From assembly GCA_002294285.1 (NCBI GenBank), contig DBFL01000083.1, positions 46,492 to 61,593 on the forward strand: DNA of 15,102 nt, read 5' to 3'. The notes under the pieces were generated by a model that saw nothing but the letters and a program-made list of their open reading frames with translations, was not told the DNA's origin and searched no databases. Within the stretch, counting starts at the first letter, position 1, and each line of letters opens with the position of its first letter. This DNA is from Candidatus Neomicrothrix sp. UBA881 (lineage in GTDB: Bacteria > Actinomycetota > Acidimicrobiia > Acidimicrobiales > MedAcidi-G1). This document shows positions 8,786 through 14,533 of this stretch, in pieces. Position numbers and translations under genes: made by a program.

Positions 8786-9667
8786 ATGATTAATACAGCT
8801 AAGACGTTTGGTCTCCTAGCGTTATTAGGAGGACTATTTATTGTAATAGGTGGGGCAATAGGTGGTTCAGGGGGCCTTATTTTTGGCCTTGTATTAGGTT
8901 TACTATTTGTCGGAGGGAGTTATTGGTTTAGTGACAGACTTGCAATCGCGTCAGCTCGTGCTGTTCCAGCTGATCCATCTGAATACCCTGAATATCACCG
9001 TGTAATGAAAGAACTATCAATGGCAGCAGAATTGCCAATGCCAAAACTCTATATTTCTCCTAACCAACAACCCAATGCTTTTGCGACTGGTCGCAACCCT
9101 CAGCATGCAGCTGTCGCAGTAACACAGGGTCTTCTGGACAATCTTGATTGGTATGAGATTAGAGGGGTGCTTGCCCACGAGTTAAGCCATGTCGAAAATC
9201 GCGATATTCTCATAGGTTCTGTTGCTGCAGCCATTGGGATGGCTATAACGCTTATCGCTCGGATGGCCTTTTGGGCAGCGATGTTCAGCGGAGGTCGAGA
9301 TAGGAATAGAAACCCACTAGGTGAAATTGCATTTGCGATAATGGCGCCCATAGCGGCCATGCTTATACAAGCAGCAATAAGTCGCACCCGAGAATTCAAG
9401 GCAGATGCTACTGCAGCGAGACTTCTAGGAGATGGTGAACCCCTTGCAAGGGCATTGGAAAAGTTGGAAGCCGCATCGGGTCGGATTCCTTCAGGGGTTG
9501 ATCCAAATCAGGCATCTTCCTACATAGTTAATCCTCTAAAAGCAGAAGCTCGCGGTCGTGGAGGAAGTCGTGTTTTTTCAACTCACCCCCCAACAGCTGA
9601 GAGAGTTGAAAGGCTGCGAAATGGTTCGTGGAACCAAGGGACGGTAGGAGGGGGACCTATCTCTTAA
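8786..9667 (+). CDS. htpX: HtpX-type membrane zinc metalloprotease (M48B)
   Basis: 293-aa integral membrane protease for quality control of damaged or misfolded membrane proteins. Two N-terminal membrane segments (about 7-25 and 29-48) are followed by the cytoplasmic catalytic domain with zinc motif HELSH (131-135; His131, Glu132, His135) and the third zinc ligand Glu203 in [12 protein letters not shown]. Two further hydrophobic segments lie at about 142-168 and 180-198. [20 protein letters not shown] near the C-terminus contains the conserved [13 protein letters not shown] ending of the family. The start ATG 8786 has GGAGAG upstream. It has its own 49-base leader after the HAD gene. The stop TAA (9665-9667) overlaps the stop of the convergent yajQ. 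Confidence 0.95.
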   Translation: MINTAKTFGLLALLGGLFIVIGGAIGGSGGLIFGLVLGLLFVGGSYWFSDRLAIASARAVPADPSEYPEYHRVMKELSMAAELPMPKLYISPNQQPNAFATGRNPQHAAVAVTQGLLDNLDWYEIRGVLAHELSHVENRDILIGSVAAAIGMAITLIARMAFWAAMFSGGRDRNRNPLGEIAFAIMAPIAAMLIQAAISRTREFKADATAARLLGDGEPLARALEKLEAASGRIPSGVDPNQASSYIVNPLKAEARGRGGSRVFSTHPPTAERVERLRNGSWNQGTVGGGPIS

Positions 9668-10152
9668 TCACGAAAATTTATGAATTGCAACGGTAAGTCA
9701 ATATTGCTTGATTTAAGAGAAGCAATGACTTCTTGAAGAGCGTCACGTTTTTTTCCGCTTACTCTAATTTGGTCTCCTTGGTTTTGGGATTGAATACCTT
9801 TTACTCCCAAGTCTTTTATTTGACGATTGATTGATTTTGAATCTTCATTTCCTATACCAGATTGCAACTTGGCTACTTTGCGGACCCTTCCTCCACTAGC
9901 AGCTTCTAGATCTTGCCATAAGAGTGTTTTCAGAGACACTTTTCTTTTTACTAATTTTTCTTCAAGTACTATTAGCAAAGCGTTGAGGCGGTCCTCCGTT
10001 GAAGATTCAATTCTTATTGAATCCTCATTTAATTCAACTTCTGAATTTGTTCCCTTAAAGTCAAAGCGGTTTGTTATTTCGCGCTCAGTTTGATCAACAG
10101 CATTTTTGACTTCTTGATGATCATATTGCGAAACAATGTCAAAAGATGGCAT
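9664..10152 (-). CDS. yajQ: YajQ family nucleotide-binding protein
   Basis: 162-aa cytoplasmic protein of the YajQ (UPF0234) family, built of two ferredoxin-like domains. Hallmarks are the N-terminal [36 protein letters not shown], the central [20 protein letters not shown], and the C-terminal [16 protein letters not shown] and [10 protein letters not shown]. Family members bind c-di-GMP in Xanthomonas and have been reported to bind nucleic acid; the role in Actinobacteria is not settled. Start is the ATG at 10150-10152 on the minus strand, since an in-frame TAA lies just upstream; the ribosome site is weak. The gene is convergent with htpX and shares TTAA at 9664-9667 with it. It is divergent from tRNA-Tyr, with 76 bases between them. 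Confidence 0.95.
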   Translation of the reverse strand: MPSFDIVSQYDHQEVKNAVDQTEREITNRFDFKGTNSEVELNEDSIRIESSTEDRLNALLIVLEEKLVKRKVSLKTLLWQDLEAASGGRVRKVAKLQSGIGNEDSKSINRQIKDLGVKGIQSQNQGDQIRVSGKKRDALQEVIASLKSSNIDLPLQFINFRD

Positions 10153-10211
10153 GCATTTACTTTACTTGTTTGTTACCAATCTAACTTACAGGTGGCGCGA
10201 GCCCGTGAGTG

Positions 10212-10217
10212 TATTAT
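10212..10217 (+). promoter_or_regulatory. Candidate -10 element for tRNA-Tyr
   Basis: TATTAT sits 11 bases before the first base of tRNA-Tyr, which would put the transcription start around 10224 and leave a 5'-leader of only a few bases. The best -35 candidate (CTTACA, 10185-10190) is about 21 bases upstream, longer than optimal, so the match is partial. Confidence 0.3.
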
Positions 10218-10228
10218 CATCCGAGGAG

Positions 10229-10310
10229 GGGTCGGTGCCCGAGTGGCCAAAGGGAACGGGCTGTAAACCCGTCGGCATTGCCTTCGGAGGTTCAAATCCT
10301 CCCCGGCCCA
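10229..10310 (+). tRNA. tRNA-Tyr (anticodon GTA)
   Basis: An 82-base class II tRNA. The acceptor arms GGGTCGG (10229-10235) and CCGGCCC (10303-10309) pair with one G-U. The anticodon stem ACGGG/CCCGT (10256-10260, 10268-10272) holds the loop CTGTAAA, with anticodon GTA at 10263-10265. A long variable arm follows (about 10273-10285), then the T arm GGAGG-TTCAAAT-CCTCC (10286-10302) and discriminator A. No CCA is encoded (the next bases are CAA). Confidence 0.97.
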
Positions 10311-10311
10311 C

Positions 10312-10355
10312 AATGCAATGGTCCAGAACTATTCAGGTTCTGGACCACTTGCATT
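10312..10355. terminator. Strong hairpin between tRNA-Tyr and the acetyltransferase gene, probable bidirectional terminator
   Basis: TGGTCCAGAAC (10319-10329) and GTTCTGGACCA (10337-10347) form a perfect 11-bp stem with a 7-base loop. After one bulged C (10348) the stem continues with AATGCAA (10312-10318) pairing TTGCATT (10349-10355), giving 18 bp in all. It begins two bases after tRNA-Tyr and, on the other strand, covers the last codons and stop of the GNAT gene. The U run on either side is short (CATTT on the plus strand), so termination or 3'-end protection is likely but not textbook. Confidence 0.65.
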
Positions 10356-10850
10356 TAAGATTGTTTGCATTACAACTACATTCTGCCATTTTCCAAATTT
10401 CCGTCCTATTTCTTTTTCAGTTCCTACAATCGTGAAACCAAATTTTTTGTGGAGTGAAATACTAGATTCATTTCCACCTCCGATTCTTGCAATTACAGCA
10501 TGGAACCCACTTGATTCTGCCACTTCCAGTAAATGAGAAAGTAATTTTCCAGCGATACCTTGATTACGAAAATTTTTATCCACGTAAACCGAATCTTCTA
10601 CAGTTGTTCGATAAGCAGCTCTTTCTTTGTAAGGAGAGAGAGAAGCGAAACCGACTACTTCTTTATCCAGTTCAGCTACTAATACACTAAATGCTCCGGA
10701 TCTTTTACGAAGCCACTCTTTTTGTTCTTCAATAGTTCTTTCTACTAGATCAAAAGTCGCTGTCGAATTTCTTACTTCATTGTTGTAGATTTCCTGAATT
10801 GCCTGTGCGTCTTCATGTTCGGCTAAGCGTATTTGTAACCCATTTCCCAT
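10329..10850 (-). CDS. GNAT family N-acetyltransferase, phosphinothricin acetyltransferase-like
   Basis: 173-aa cytoplasmic acetyl-CoA-dependent acetyltransferase. The N-terminal LQIRLAEHEDAQAIQEIYNN and later SVYVDKNFRNQGIAGKLLSH (87-106), with the acetyl-CoA-binding RNQGIA (95-100), are GNAT features. The ISLHKKFGFTIVG block (131-143) and the ending EIGRKFGKWQNVVVMQ match the Pat/bar-like subfamily that acetylates small amines; Glu85 in VEDSVYV is a likely catalytic residue. The real substrate cannot be told from sequence. The frame stays open upstream to 11015, but that part is antisense to tRNA-Thr, and homology begins at MGNGLQIRL, so ATG 10848-10850 is preferred; the ribosome site is weak. 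The stop TAG (10329-10331) lies inside the terminator hairpin. The gene points away from tRNA-Thr, 89 bases apart. Confidence 0.87.
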   Translation of the reverse strand: MGNGLQIRLAEHEDAQAIQEIYNNEVRNSTATFDLVERTIEEQKEWLRKRSGAFSVLVAELDKEVVGFASLSPYKERAAYRTTVEDSVYVDKNFRNQGIAGKLLSHLLEVAESSGFHAVIARIGGGNESSISLHKKFGFTIVGTEKEIGRKFGKWQNVVVMQTILNASGPEPE

Positions 10851-10939
10851 ACTCTGACTGTAGTAAGACTGGATAGAAGGTAAGTGGACGTTGGGGTAAC
10901 TGCACTCCTGTGGCATCATGTCAATAAGCCTTTGGCTAA

Positions 10940-11012
10940 GCCCCCTTAGCTCAGTTGGCAGAGCGTCTCCATGGTAAGGAGAAGGTCGACAGTTCAATTC
11001 TGTCAGGGGGCT
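10940..11012 (+). tRNA. tRNA-Thr (anticodon GGT)
   Basis: 73 bases. Acceptor GCCCCCT (10940-10946) pairs perfectly with AGGGGGC (11005-11011), with discriminator T. The anticodon stem is TCTCC/GGAGA (10966-10970, 10978-10982) around loop ATGGTAA, with GGT at 10973-10975. The T arm is GACAG-TTCAATT-CTGTC. No CCA is encoded. It is separated by only 3 bases from tRNA-Met, so both are probably processed from one precursor. Confidence 0.97.
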
Positions 11013-11015
11013 CAT

Positions 11016-11089
11016 GGCGACGTAGCTCAGTAGGTAAGAGCGCTCGACTCATAATCGAGAGGTCGACAGTTCAAGTCTGTCCGTCGCTA
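11016..11089 (+). tRNA. tRNA-Met, elongator type (anticodon CAT)
   Basis: 74 bases. Acceptor GGCGACG (11016-11022) pairs with CGTCGCT (11082-11088) including a G-U at the first pair; discriminator A. The anticodon stem CTCGA/TCGAG encloses CTCATAA with CAT at 11050-11052. It lacks the unpaired first base and the three G-C pairs in the anticodon stem that mark initiator tRNA, and its place beside tRNA-Thr is that of elongator tRNA-Met in Actinobacteria. A lysidine-modified tRNA-Ile cannot be fully excluded from sequence. No CCA is encoded. Confidence 0.92.
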
Positions 11090-11122
11090 CGTTAGAATTA
11101 GTAAGCAATACAATGTTATTGG

Positions 11123-11194
11123 TGGCGACTCGCCATGTTGCTGCTACCGTTTTATATTCCACTAAACCAAATCCGGTAAGTGGTTAAACCAAAT
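11123..11194 (+). promoter_or_regulatory. rpmB leader with palindrome and direct repeat
   Basis: The 121-base space between tRNA-Met and rpmB contains a 13-base palindrome TGGCGACTCGCCA (11123-11135). It also has two copies of TAAACCAAAT (11163-11172 and 11185-11194, 22 bases apart) and a broken stem CCACT..ACC / GGT..AGTGG that includes the first copy. TATATT at 11153-11158 could be a -10 element, but no good -35 partner is seen. The repeats are visible; a regulatory role is inferred. Confidence 0.3.
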
Positions 11195-11210
11195 GTTTCA
11201 GGAGTTTAAG

Positions 11211-11447
11211 ATGTCGAAGGTATGCCAGGTAACCGGTAAGAAACCCGGGTTTGGCAAGCAGCTATCACATTCTCATCGCAGAACGAATAGGCGCTGGAAT
11301 CCAAATGTACAGAGAAAGCGTTATTGGTTGCCTAGTGAAAAACGTTGGATAACACTAAATGTGAGCACCAAAGGAATAAAAACAATTGATAAGAGGGGCA
11401 TTGAAAGCGTTGTCGCAAAAATGCGTCGAGAAGGACAGAAGGTTTGA
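11211..11447 (+). CDS. rpmB: Large ribosomal subunit protein bL28, cysteine-poor type
   Basis: 78-aa component of the 50S subunit. It begins [20 protein letters not shown] and contains [19 protein letters not shown] and [20 protein letters not shown], the normal bL28 pattern. Start ATG 11211 is chosen over an in-frame ATG at 11193 because GGAG (11201-11204) sits 6 bases before it and the mature family N-terminus is MSKVCQ. Only one cysteine is present (Cys5), so the zinc-binding pair of CxxC motifs found in the C+ form is absent; it resembles the E. coli type. rpmG follows after 4 bases, hence one operon. Confidence 0.97.
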   Translation: MSKVCQVTGKKPGFGKQLSHSHRRTNRRWNPNVQRKRYWLPSEKRWITLNVSTKGIKTIDKRGIESVVAKMRREGQKV

Positions 11448-11451
11448 AGAT

Positions 11452-11613
11452 ATGGGTAGTGATAAGCGTCCAATAATTAAATTGCGTTCTACAGCTGGTA
11501 CTGGTTATACATACGTAACTACGAAAAATAAAACTAATACGCGTGAAAGAATCGAACTGAAAAAGTACGATCCAGTGGTTAGAAAGCATGTTCTTTTTAA
11601 GGAAGAACGCTAA
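11452..11613 (+). CDS. rpmG: Large ribosomal subunit protein bL33, zinc-independent type
   Basis: 53-aa 50S subunit protein. [39 protein letters not shown] and the ending [13 protein letters not shown] are the bL33 pattern. It has no cysteine at all, so it is the C- form that does not bind zinc. An in-frame ATG exists at 11386 inside rpmB, but homology starts at ATG 11452, four bases after the rpmB stop; the ribosome site is weak and translation is probably coupled. Its position ahead of tRNA-Trp and secE is the usual place of rpmG in Actinobacteria. Confidence 0.96.
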   Translation: MGSDKRPIIKLRSTAGTGYTYVTTKNKTNTRERIELKKYDPVVRKHVLFKEER

Positions 11614-11688
11614 TTATTGATCATTCAAATGAAATCTTCCTATAAAACTCGTGCTTTCTCAGTAAAGCCCACTGGTATCCTTCCAAAG

Positions 11689-11725
11689 AACCGATTTTTA
11701 CATTTTTTTAATTTTTTTTTCGGTT
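11689..11725 (+). other. T-rich tract flanked by a short inverted repeat before tRNA-Trp
   Basis: AACCGA (11689-11694) and TCGGTT (11720-11725) are inverted repeats around a stretch that is about 80% T, with runs of 5, 7 and 9 T. It ends 3 bases before tRNA-Trp. It may act as the terminator region of rpmBG, an AT-rich upstream promoter element for tRNA-Trp/secE, or a processing site; no GC-rich stem precedes it. Confidence 0.3.
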
Positions 11726-11728
11726 TAA

Positions 11729-11804
11729 AGGGCAGTGGCTCAATTGGTAGAGCACCGGTCTCCAAAACCGGCGGTTGGGGGTTCAAGTCCCTCCTGCCCT
11801 GCCA
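11729..11804 (+). tRNA. tRNA-Trp (anticodon CCA), 3' CCA encoded
   Basis: 76 bases including CCA. Acceptor AGGGCAG (11729-11735) pairs with CTGCCCT (11794-11800), discriminator G, and CCA follows at 11802-11804. The anticodon stem CCGGT/ACCGG holds loop CTCCAAA with anticodon CCA at 11762-11764. It is close in sequence to E. coli tRNA-Trp. Unlike the other three tRNAs here it carries its CCA in the DNA. It lies directly upstream of secE, the common actinobacterial arrangement. Confidence 0.97.
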
Positions 11805-11893
11805 ATTGGTTTTTGATTATTACATAACTGTACATAATGGCTTTGAGACCAATAACCTTAATTTAAGACAAGCATAAAGATAAGAGATTTTTA

Positions 11894-12193
11894 ATGTCGA
11901 TGAATCGTGAACAAAAGCGCATGCTCCAACGCCAAGGAGAGGTAGATGCTGAAGGGACTCCAGTAAGGGAGCGTCGTCAACCTCAGCAACCTTCGCATAC
12001 AGAAGAAAGAGCTGGTATAGCTCAGTTCGCAAGAGAAGTGCGCTCTGAATTACGAAAAGTTGTTTGGCCTACTCGTTCAGAAACTACCAATTATACGATT
12101 GTAGTAGTAATTACGATTGTGGCTGTAACTGCTATTGTTGCAGGCTTAGATTGGTTGTTTTCCCAGTCAGTACTCGAATTGTTTGATGTCTAA
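11894..12193 (+). CDS. secE: Preprotein translocase subunit SecE
   Basis: 99-aa single-span membrane protein, the clamp subunit of the SecYEG protein-conducting channel. A hydrophilic, charged N-terminal tail (1-43) precedes the conserved amphipathic helix and motif SELRKVVWPTRSETT (51-65), then one membrane segment at about 67-88 and a short C-terminal end. ATG 11894 is used; a second ATG two codons later is equally possible. The ribosome site is poor (AAGAG). The stop TAA shares its last A with the nusG start (TAATG), so the two are translationally coupled as in most bacteria. Confidence 0.96.
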   Translation: MSMNREQKRMLQRQGEVDAEGTPVRERRQPQQPSHTEERAGIAQFAREVRSELRKVVWPTRSETTNYTIVVVITIVAVTAIVAGLDWLFSQSVLELFDV

Positions 12194-13011
12194 TGAATTC
12201 CAATAACGAAACTGAAACTAACATTCTTGATCCAGATTCAATCAACACCGCTGATGTTGATGTGGAACCTGATTCTTCTTTTGAAAATATAGAAGCTGAA
12301 GATTTACTTCCTAAAGGTTCACTTGAACAAGTTGATGAAGAAGAAGTTCTTGAGCAACCAGAAAGTTCTTCTTTAGATGAAAGTGCAATTGACACAGACA
12401 TTGTTATTGATGAGGATGAACTTTTTGAAGAAGAAGACAACACTCAAAAGAAAGAGAGTCCATATGACAGACCTGGAAGATGGTTTGTCGTGCACACTCA
12501 ATCTGGTTATGAGAATAAAGTTAAGCAAAATTTAGAAACCCGAACTTCTTCGATGAATCTTGAAGACAGGATTCTTGAAATTGTTATCCCTATGGAAGAT
12601 GTCGTTGAGTTTAGAAACGGGAAAAAAGTAAGTGTTTCAAAGAAAATGTTTCCTGGGTATTTATTGGTTAGATGCTTCCTAGATGATTCTTCTTGGGCGG
12701 CTATCAGAGATACACCTGGAATTGTTAATTTTGTAGGAGCTGGAGGCAAACCGTCACCTTTGAGTAGAAAGGAAGTAGAAAACTTTCTTTATGTTCCTGA
12801 TGAAACAAAATCGGATGCTCCAAAGAAGACAAGAGCGAGACTTGGTTTTGAGTTAAATGAGACAGTGAGGGTTAAGGAAGGACCATTTGCAGATTTTTCT
12901 GGTGCAATTGTTGAAATAAATGAAGATCAGTTAAAAGTAAAGGTTCTCGTAGATATCTTTGGCAGAGAGACTCCTGTAGAATTGGAGTTCTCACAAATAG
13001 CCCAACTCTAG
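12193..13011 (+). CDS. nusG: Transcription termination/antitermination protein NusG with acidic N-terminal extension
   Basis: 272-aa transcription elongation factor that binds RNA polymerase and links it to Rho or to the ribosome. The NGN domain starts at about residue 97 (RWFVVHTQSGYENKVKQNLE) and includes KMFPGYLLVRC, DTPGIVNFVG and the PLSRKEV segment. The C-terminal KOW domain is visible as ETVRVKEGPFADFSGAIVEI to the end. Residues 1-95 form an extra tail, about one third Asp/Glu with a single basic residue (Lys41) before Lys86 and no predicted fold. Acidic NusG extensions are common in Actinobacteria; their function is not settled. The start is the ATG overlapping the secE stop. rplK follows after 86 bases. 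Confidence 0.97.
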   Translation: MNSNNETETNILDPDSINTADVDVEPDSSFENIEAEDLLPKGSLEQVDEEEVLEQPESSSLDESAIDTDIVIDEDELFEEEDNTQKKESPYDRPGRWFVVHTQSGYENKVKQNLETRTSSMNLEDRILEIVIPMEDVVEFRNGKKVSVSKKMFPGYLLVRCFLDDSSWAAIRDTPGIVNFVGAGGKPSPLSRKEVENFLYVPDETKSDAPKKTRARLGFELNETVRVKEGPFADFSGAIVEINEDQLKVKVLVDIFGRETPVELEFSQIAQL

Positions 13012-13097
13012 TATTAGAGGTTGCCAATGTGCAGTTGTTGCAGCAGACTTGTGACGCTGCTTATTTAAAAGTTTTAGATGATTAAGAGAGAAAAGTT

Positions 13098-13523
13098 ATG
13101 GCACAAAAGCAAATAGCTGCTTTAGTAAAAATTCAAATTCCCGCTGGACAAGCTTCACCTGCGCCACCTGTAGGTACTGCTCTCGGTCCTCATGGTGTTG
13201 CAATAATGGATTTTTGCAAAGAATACAACGATAAAACAGAAGATAAAAGGGGACAAGTAATACCTGTCGAGATAACGATTTATGAAGATCGTTCATTTTC
13301 ATTTATTACAAAAACTCCCCCTACTTCTTTTCTAATTAAACAAGCAGCTGGCTTGGACAAAGCTTCAGGTTTGGCAGGTAGAGAAGAAGTAGCTTCGATT
13401 ACTTGGAATCAGGTTCAGGAGATTGCTGAAACAAAGATGCCGGATCTAAATGCTATTGATATCGAAGGCGCAAAACAGCAAGTTGCAGGAACAGCCAGAA
13501 GTATGGGTATTTCGGTTAAGTAA
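13098..13523 (+). CDS. rplK: Large ribosomal subunit protein uL11
   Basis: 141-aa protein of the GTPase-associated centre of the 50S subunit, binding 23S rRNA and helping stringent-response and factor binding. The proline-rich N-terminal domain shows [20 protein letters not shown] (residues 14-33) and the RNA-binding C-terminal domain shows [19 protein letters not shown] and the ending [11 protein letters not shown]. Length is normal. Start ATG 13098 has a purine-rich but weak ribosome site (AAGAGAGAAAAG). rplA follows after 97 bases. Confidence 0.97.
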   Translation: MAQKQIAALVKIQIPAGQASPAPPVGTALGPHGVAIMDFCKEYNDKTEDKRGQVIPVEITIYEDRSFSFITKTPPTSFLIKQAAGLDKASGLAGREEVASITWNQVQEIAETKMPDLNAIDIEGAKQQVAGTARSMGISVK

Positions 13524-13534
13524 AAAACATAAAA

Positions 13535-13574
13535 GCATTAGTTTCTAATGTATTTCTGTACGAGGAGGACCTCG
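13535..13574 (+). other. Paired hairpins in the rplK-rplA space
   Basis: CATTAG (13536-13541) and CTAATG (13545-13550) form a stem with a 3-base loop, extended by a G-U at the base. CGAGG (13561-13565) and CCTCG (13570-13574) form a second stem with an AGGA loop that hides a ribosome-site-like GAGGAGG. The true rplA ribosome site AGGAGG lies further on (13606-13611). These could control rplA translation or be part of an L1 feedback element; this is inferred from fold only. Confidence 0.35.
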
Positions 13575-13620
13575 CCTCGGCAGATTCAATTTAATGAGGG
13601 AGCCAGGAGGTAAAGGCTAA

Positions 13621-14313
13621 ATGAGCGGTAGTAAGAGGTATCAGAGTTCTCTTGAAAAGTTTGACCCCGAATCGTATTTGTCAGGTCGCGAGGCGTTAGA
13701 GGTAGTTAAGTCATTTGATAGGACAAAATTTGATGAAACTATTGATTTGGCTGTCCGTTTAGGGGTTGACCCACGAAAAACTGAGGAGATGATTCGGAGC
13801 ACTGTTGCTCTACCATCTGGAACTGGTAAGGCCGTTCGTGTTGCGGTTTTTGCTCAAGGCGAGGCTGCTAATGCAGCACGTGAAGCAGGCGCTGATCATG
13901 TCGGTGCAGATGACTTGGCTTCAGAAGTTGAAGGTGGAATGCTTGACTTTGAAGTTGCTATTTCAACTCCAGAAATGATGGCTACAGTCGGAAAGCTTGG
14001 GAAAATGTTAGGTCCAAGAGGTTTGATGCCGAATCCTAAGTCAGGGACAGTTACTGAAGATGTAGCTAAGGCAGTTGAGGACTTCAAAGGTGGAAAAGTG
14101 GAGTTCAGGACTGATCGTCATGGCAATGTTCATCTTCCTATAGGAAAAGCTAGTTTCTCTGTGGATGACTTGGCAACAAACTTGAATGTGGTGATAGAGG
14201 AGCTTGAAAGACTAAAGCCCGCATCTGCAAAAGGCCGGTATATAAAAACTATTTCTGTTTCTTCAACAATGAGTCCAGGAGTAAGGATTGACCCGACAAG
14301 AGTAATTGAGTAA
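13621..14313 (+). CDS. rplA: Large ribosomal subunit protein uL1
   Basis: 230-aa protein of the L1 stalk of the 50S subunit, which moves deacylated tRNA out of the E site; in many bacteria it also represses its own operon mRNA. The family signature GKLGKMLGPRGLMPNPKSGT lies at 124-143, with KGRYIKTISVSSTMSPGVRI near the C-terminus. Length is normal. The ATG has a perfect AGGAGG (13606-13611) nine bases upstream, much stronger than the sites of its neighbours. It is in the standard order after rplK. Confidence 0.97.
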   Translation: MSGSKRYQSSLEKFDPESYLSGREALEVVKSFDRTKFDETIDLAVRLGVDPRKTEEMIRSTVALPSGTGKAVRVAVFAQGEAANAAREAGADHVGADDLASEVEGGMLDFEVAISTPEMMATVGKLGKMLGPRGLMPNPKSGTVTEDVAKAVEDFKGGKVEFRTDRHGNVHLPIGKASFSVDDLATNLNVVIEELERLKPASAKGRYIKTISVSSTMSPGVRIDPTRVIE

Positions 14314-14315
14314 TT

Positions 14316-14331
14316 AAAACTAGGAGTTTTT
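14316..14331 (+). terminator. Weak AT-rich hairpin after rplA
   Basis: AAAACT (14316-14321) and AGTTTT (14325-14330) make a 6-bp stem with loop AGG, starting three bases after the rplA stop. The stem has a single G-C pair, so it is at most a weak or partial terminator separating rplKA from rplJ. Confidence 0.25.
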
Positions 14332-14390
14332 GGTTACTTAAAATTTTTTGTTTGTGTATTGGTAGTCATTGGATAGTCTGACTATCACAA

Positions 14391-14520
14391 TTAAAGATGC
14401 TCACCGAAGACCTCTGGGTTGCATTAATTTGCAGAACGATTTTTTCGCCCTAGCAGGAGAGCCTTCCGGATCGATTTCAGCCGTTGTCTGAAATTTCTTT
14501 GGTGTGTGTCATCGATTTTG
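14391..14520 (+). promoter_or_regulatory. Ribosomal protein L10 leader RNA of the rplJ(L) operon
   Basis: The 220-base space before rplJ is structured and carries a conserved-looking core, CACCGAAGACCTCTGGGTTG (14402-14421) and GCCCTAGCAGGAGAGCC (14447-14463), typical of L10 leaders. Visible pairings: outer GCTC/GAGC (14399-14402, 14459-14462), CTGGG with CCC-t-AG (14414-14418, 14448-14453), TGCA/TGCA (14420-14423, 14430-14433) and CGA/TCG (14437-14439, 14445-14447). A 7-bp hairpin ATTTCAG/CTGAAAT (14474-14494) follows. In known cases the L10-L12 complex binds this leader and represses the operon. The assignment rests on position and recalled family pattern, with no covariance-model search run. 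Confidence 0.7.
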
Positions 14521-14533
14521 GAAGAGAGTGAGC

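Noticed and set aside
10136..10435. Open frame running through tRNA-Tyr and the following hairpin
   Set aside because: It overlaps the tRNA and the ends of two real genes, and has no recognisable protein features.
10851..11015. 55-residue N-terminal extension of the acetyltransferase gene
   Set aside because: It translates the antisense of tRNA-Thr and has no GNAT similarity; homology starts at ATG 10848-10850.
11805..11853. ATTGGT/ACCAAT and ATTAT/ATAAT pairings plus TACATAA repeats between tRNA-Trp and secE
   Set aside because: Stems are short, AT-rich and widely spaced, within chance expectation; no terminator tail.
11617..11877. Open frame covering the T-rich tract and tRNA-Trp
   Set aside because: It reads through a tRNA and poly-T DNA, giving a Phe-rich low-complexity product, with no ribosome site.
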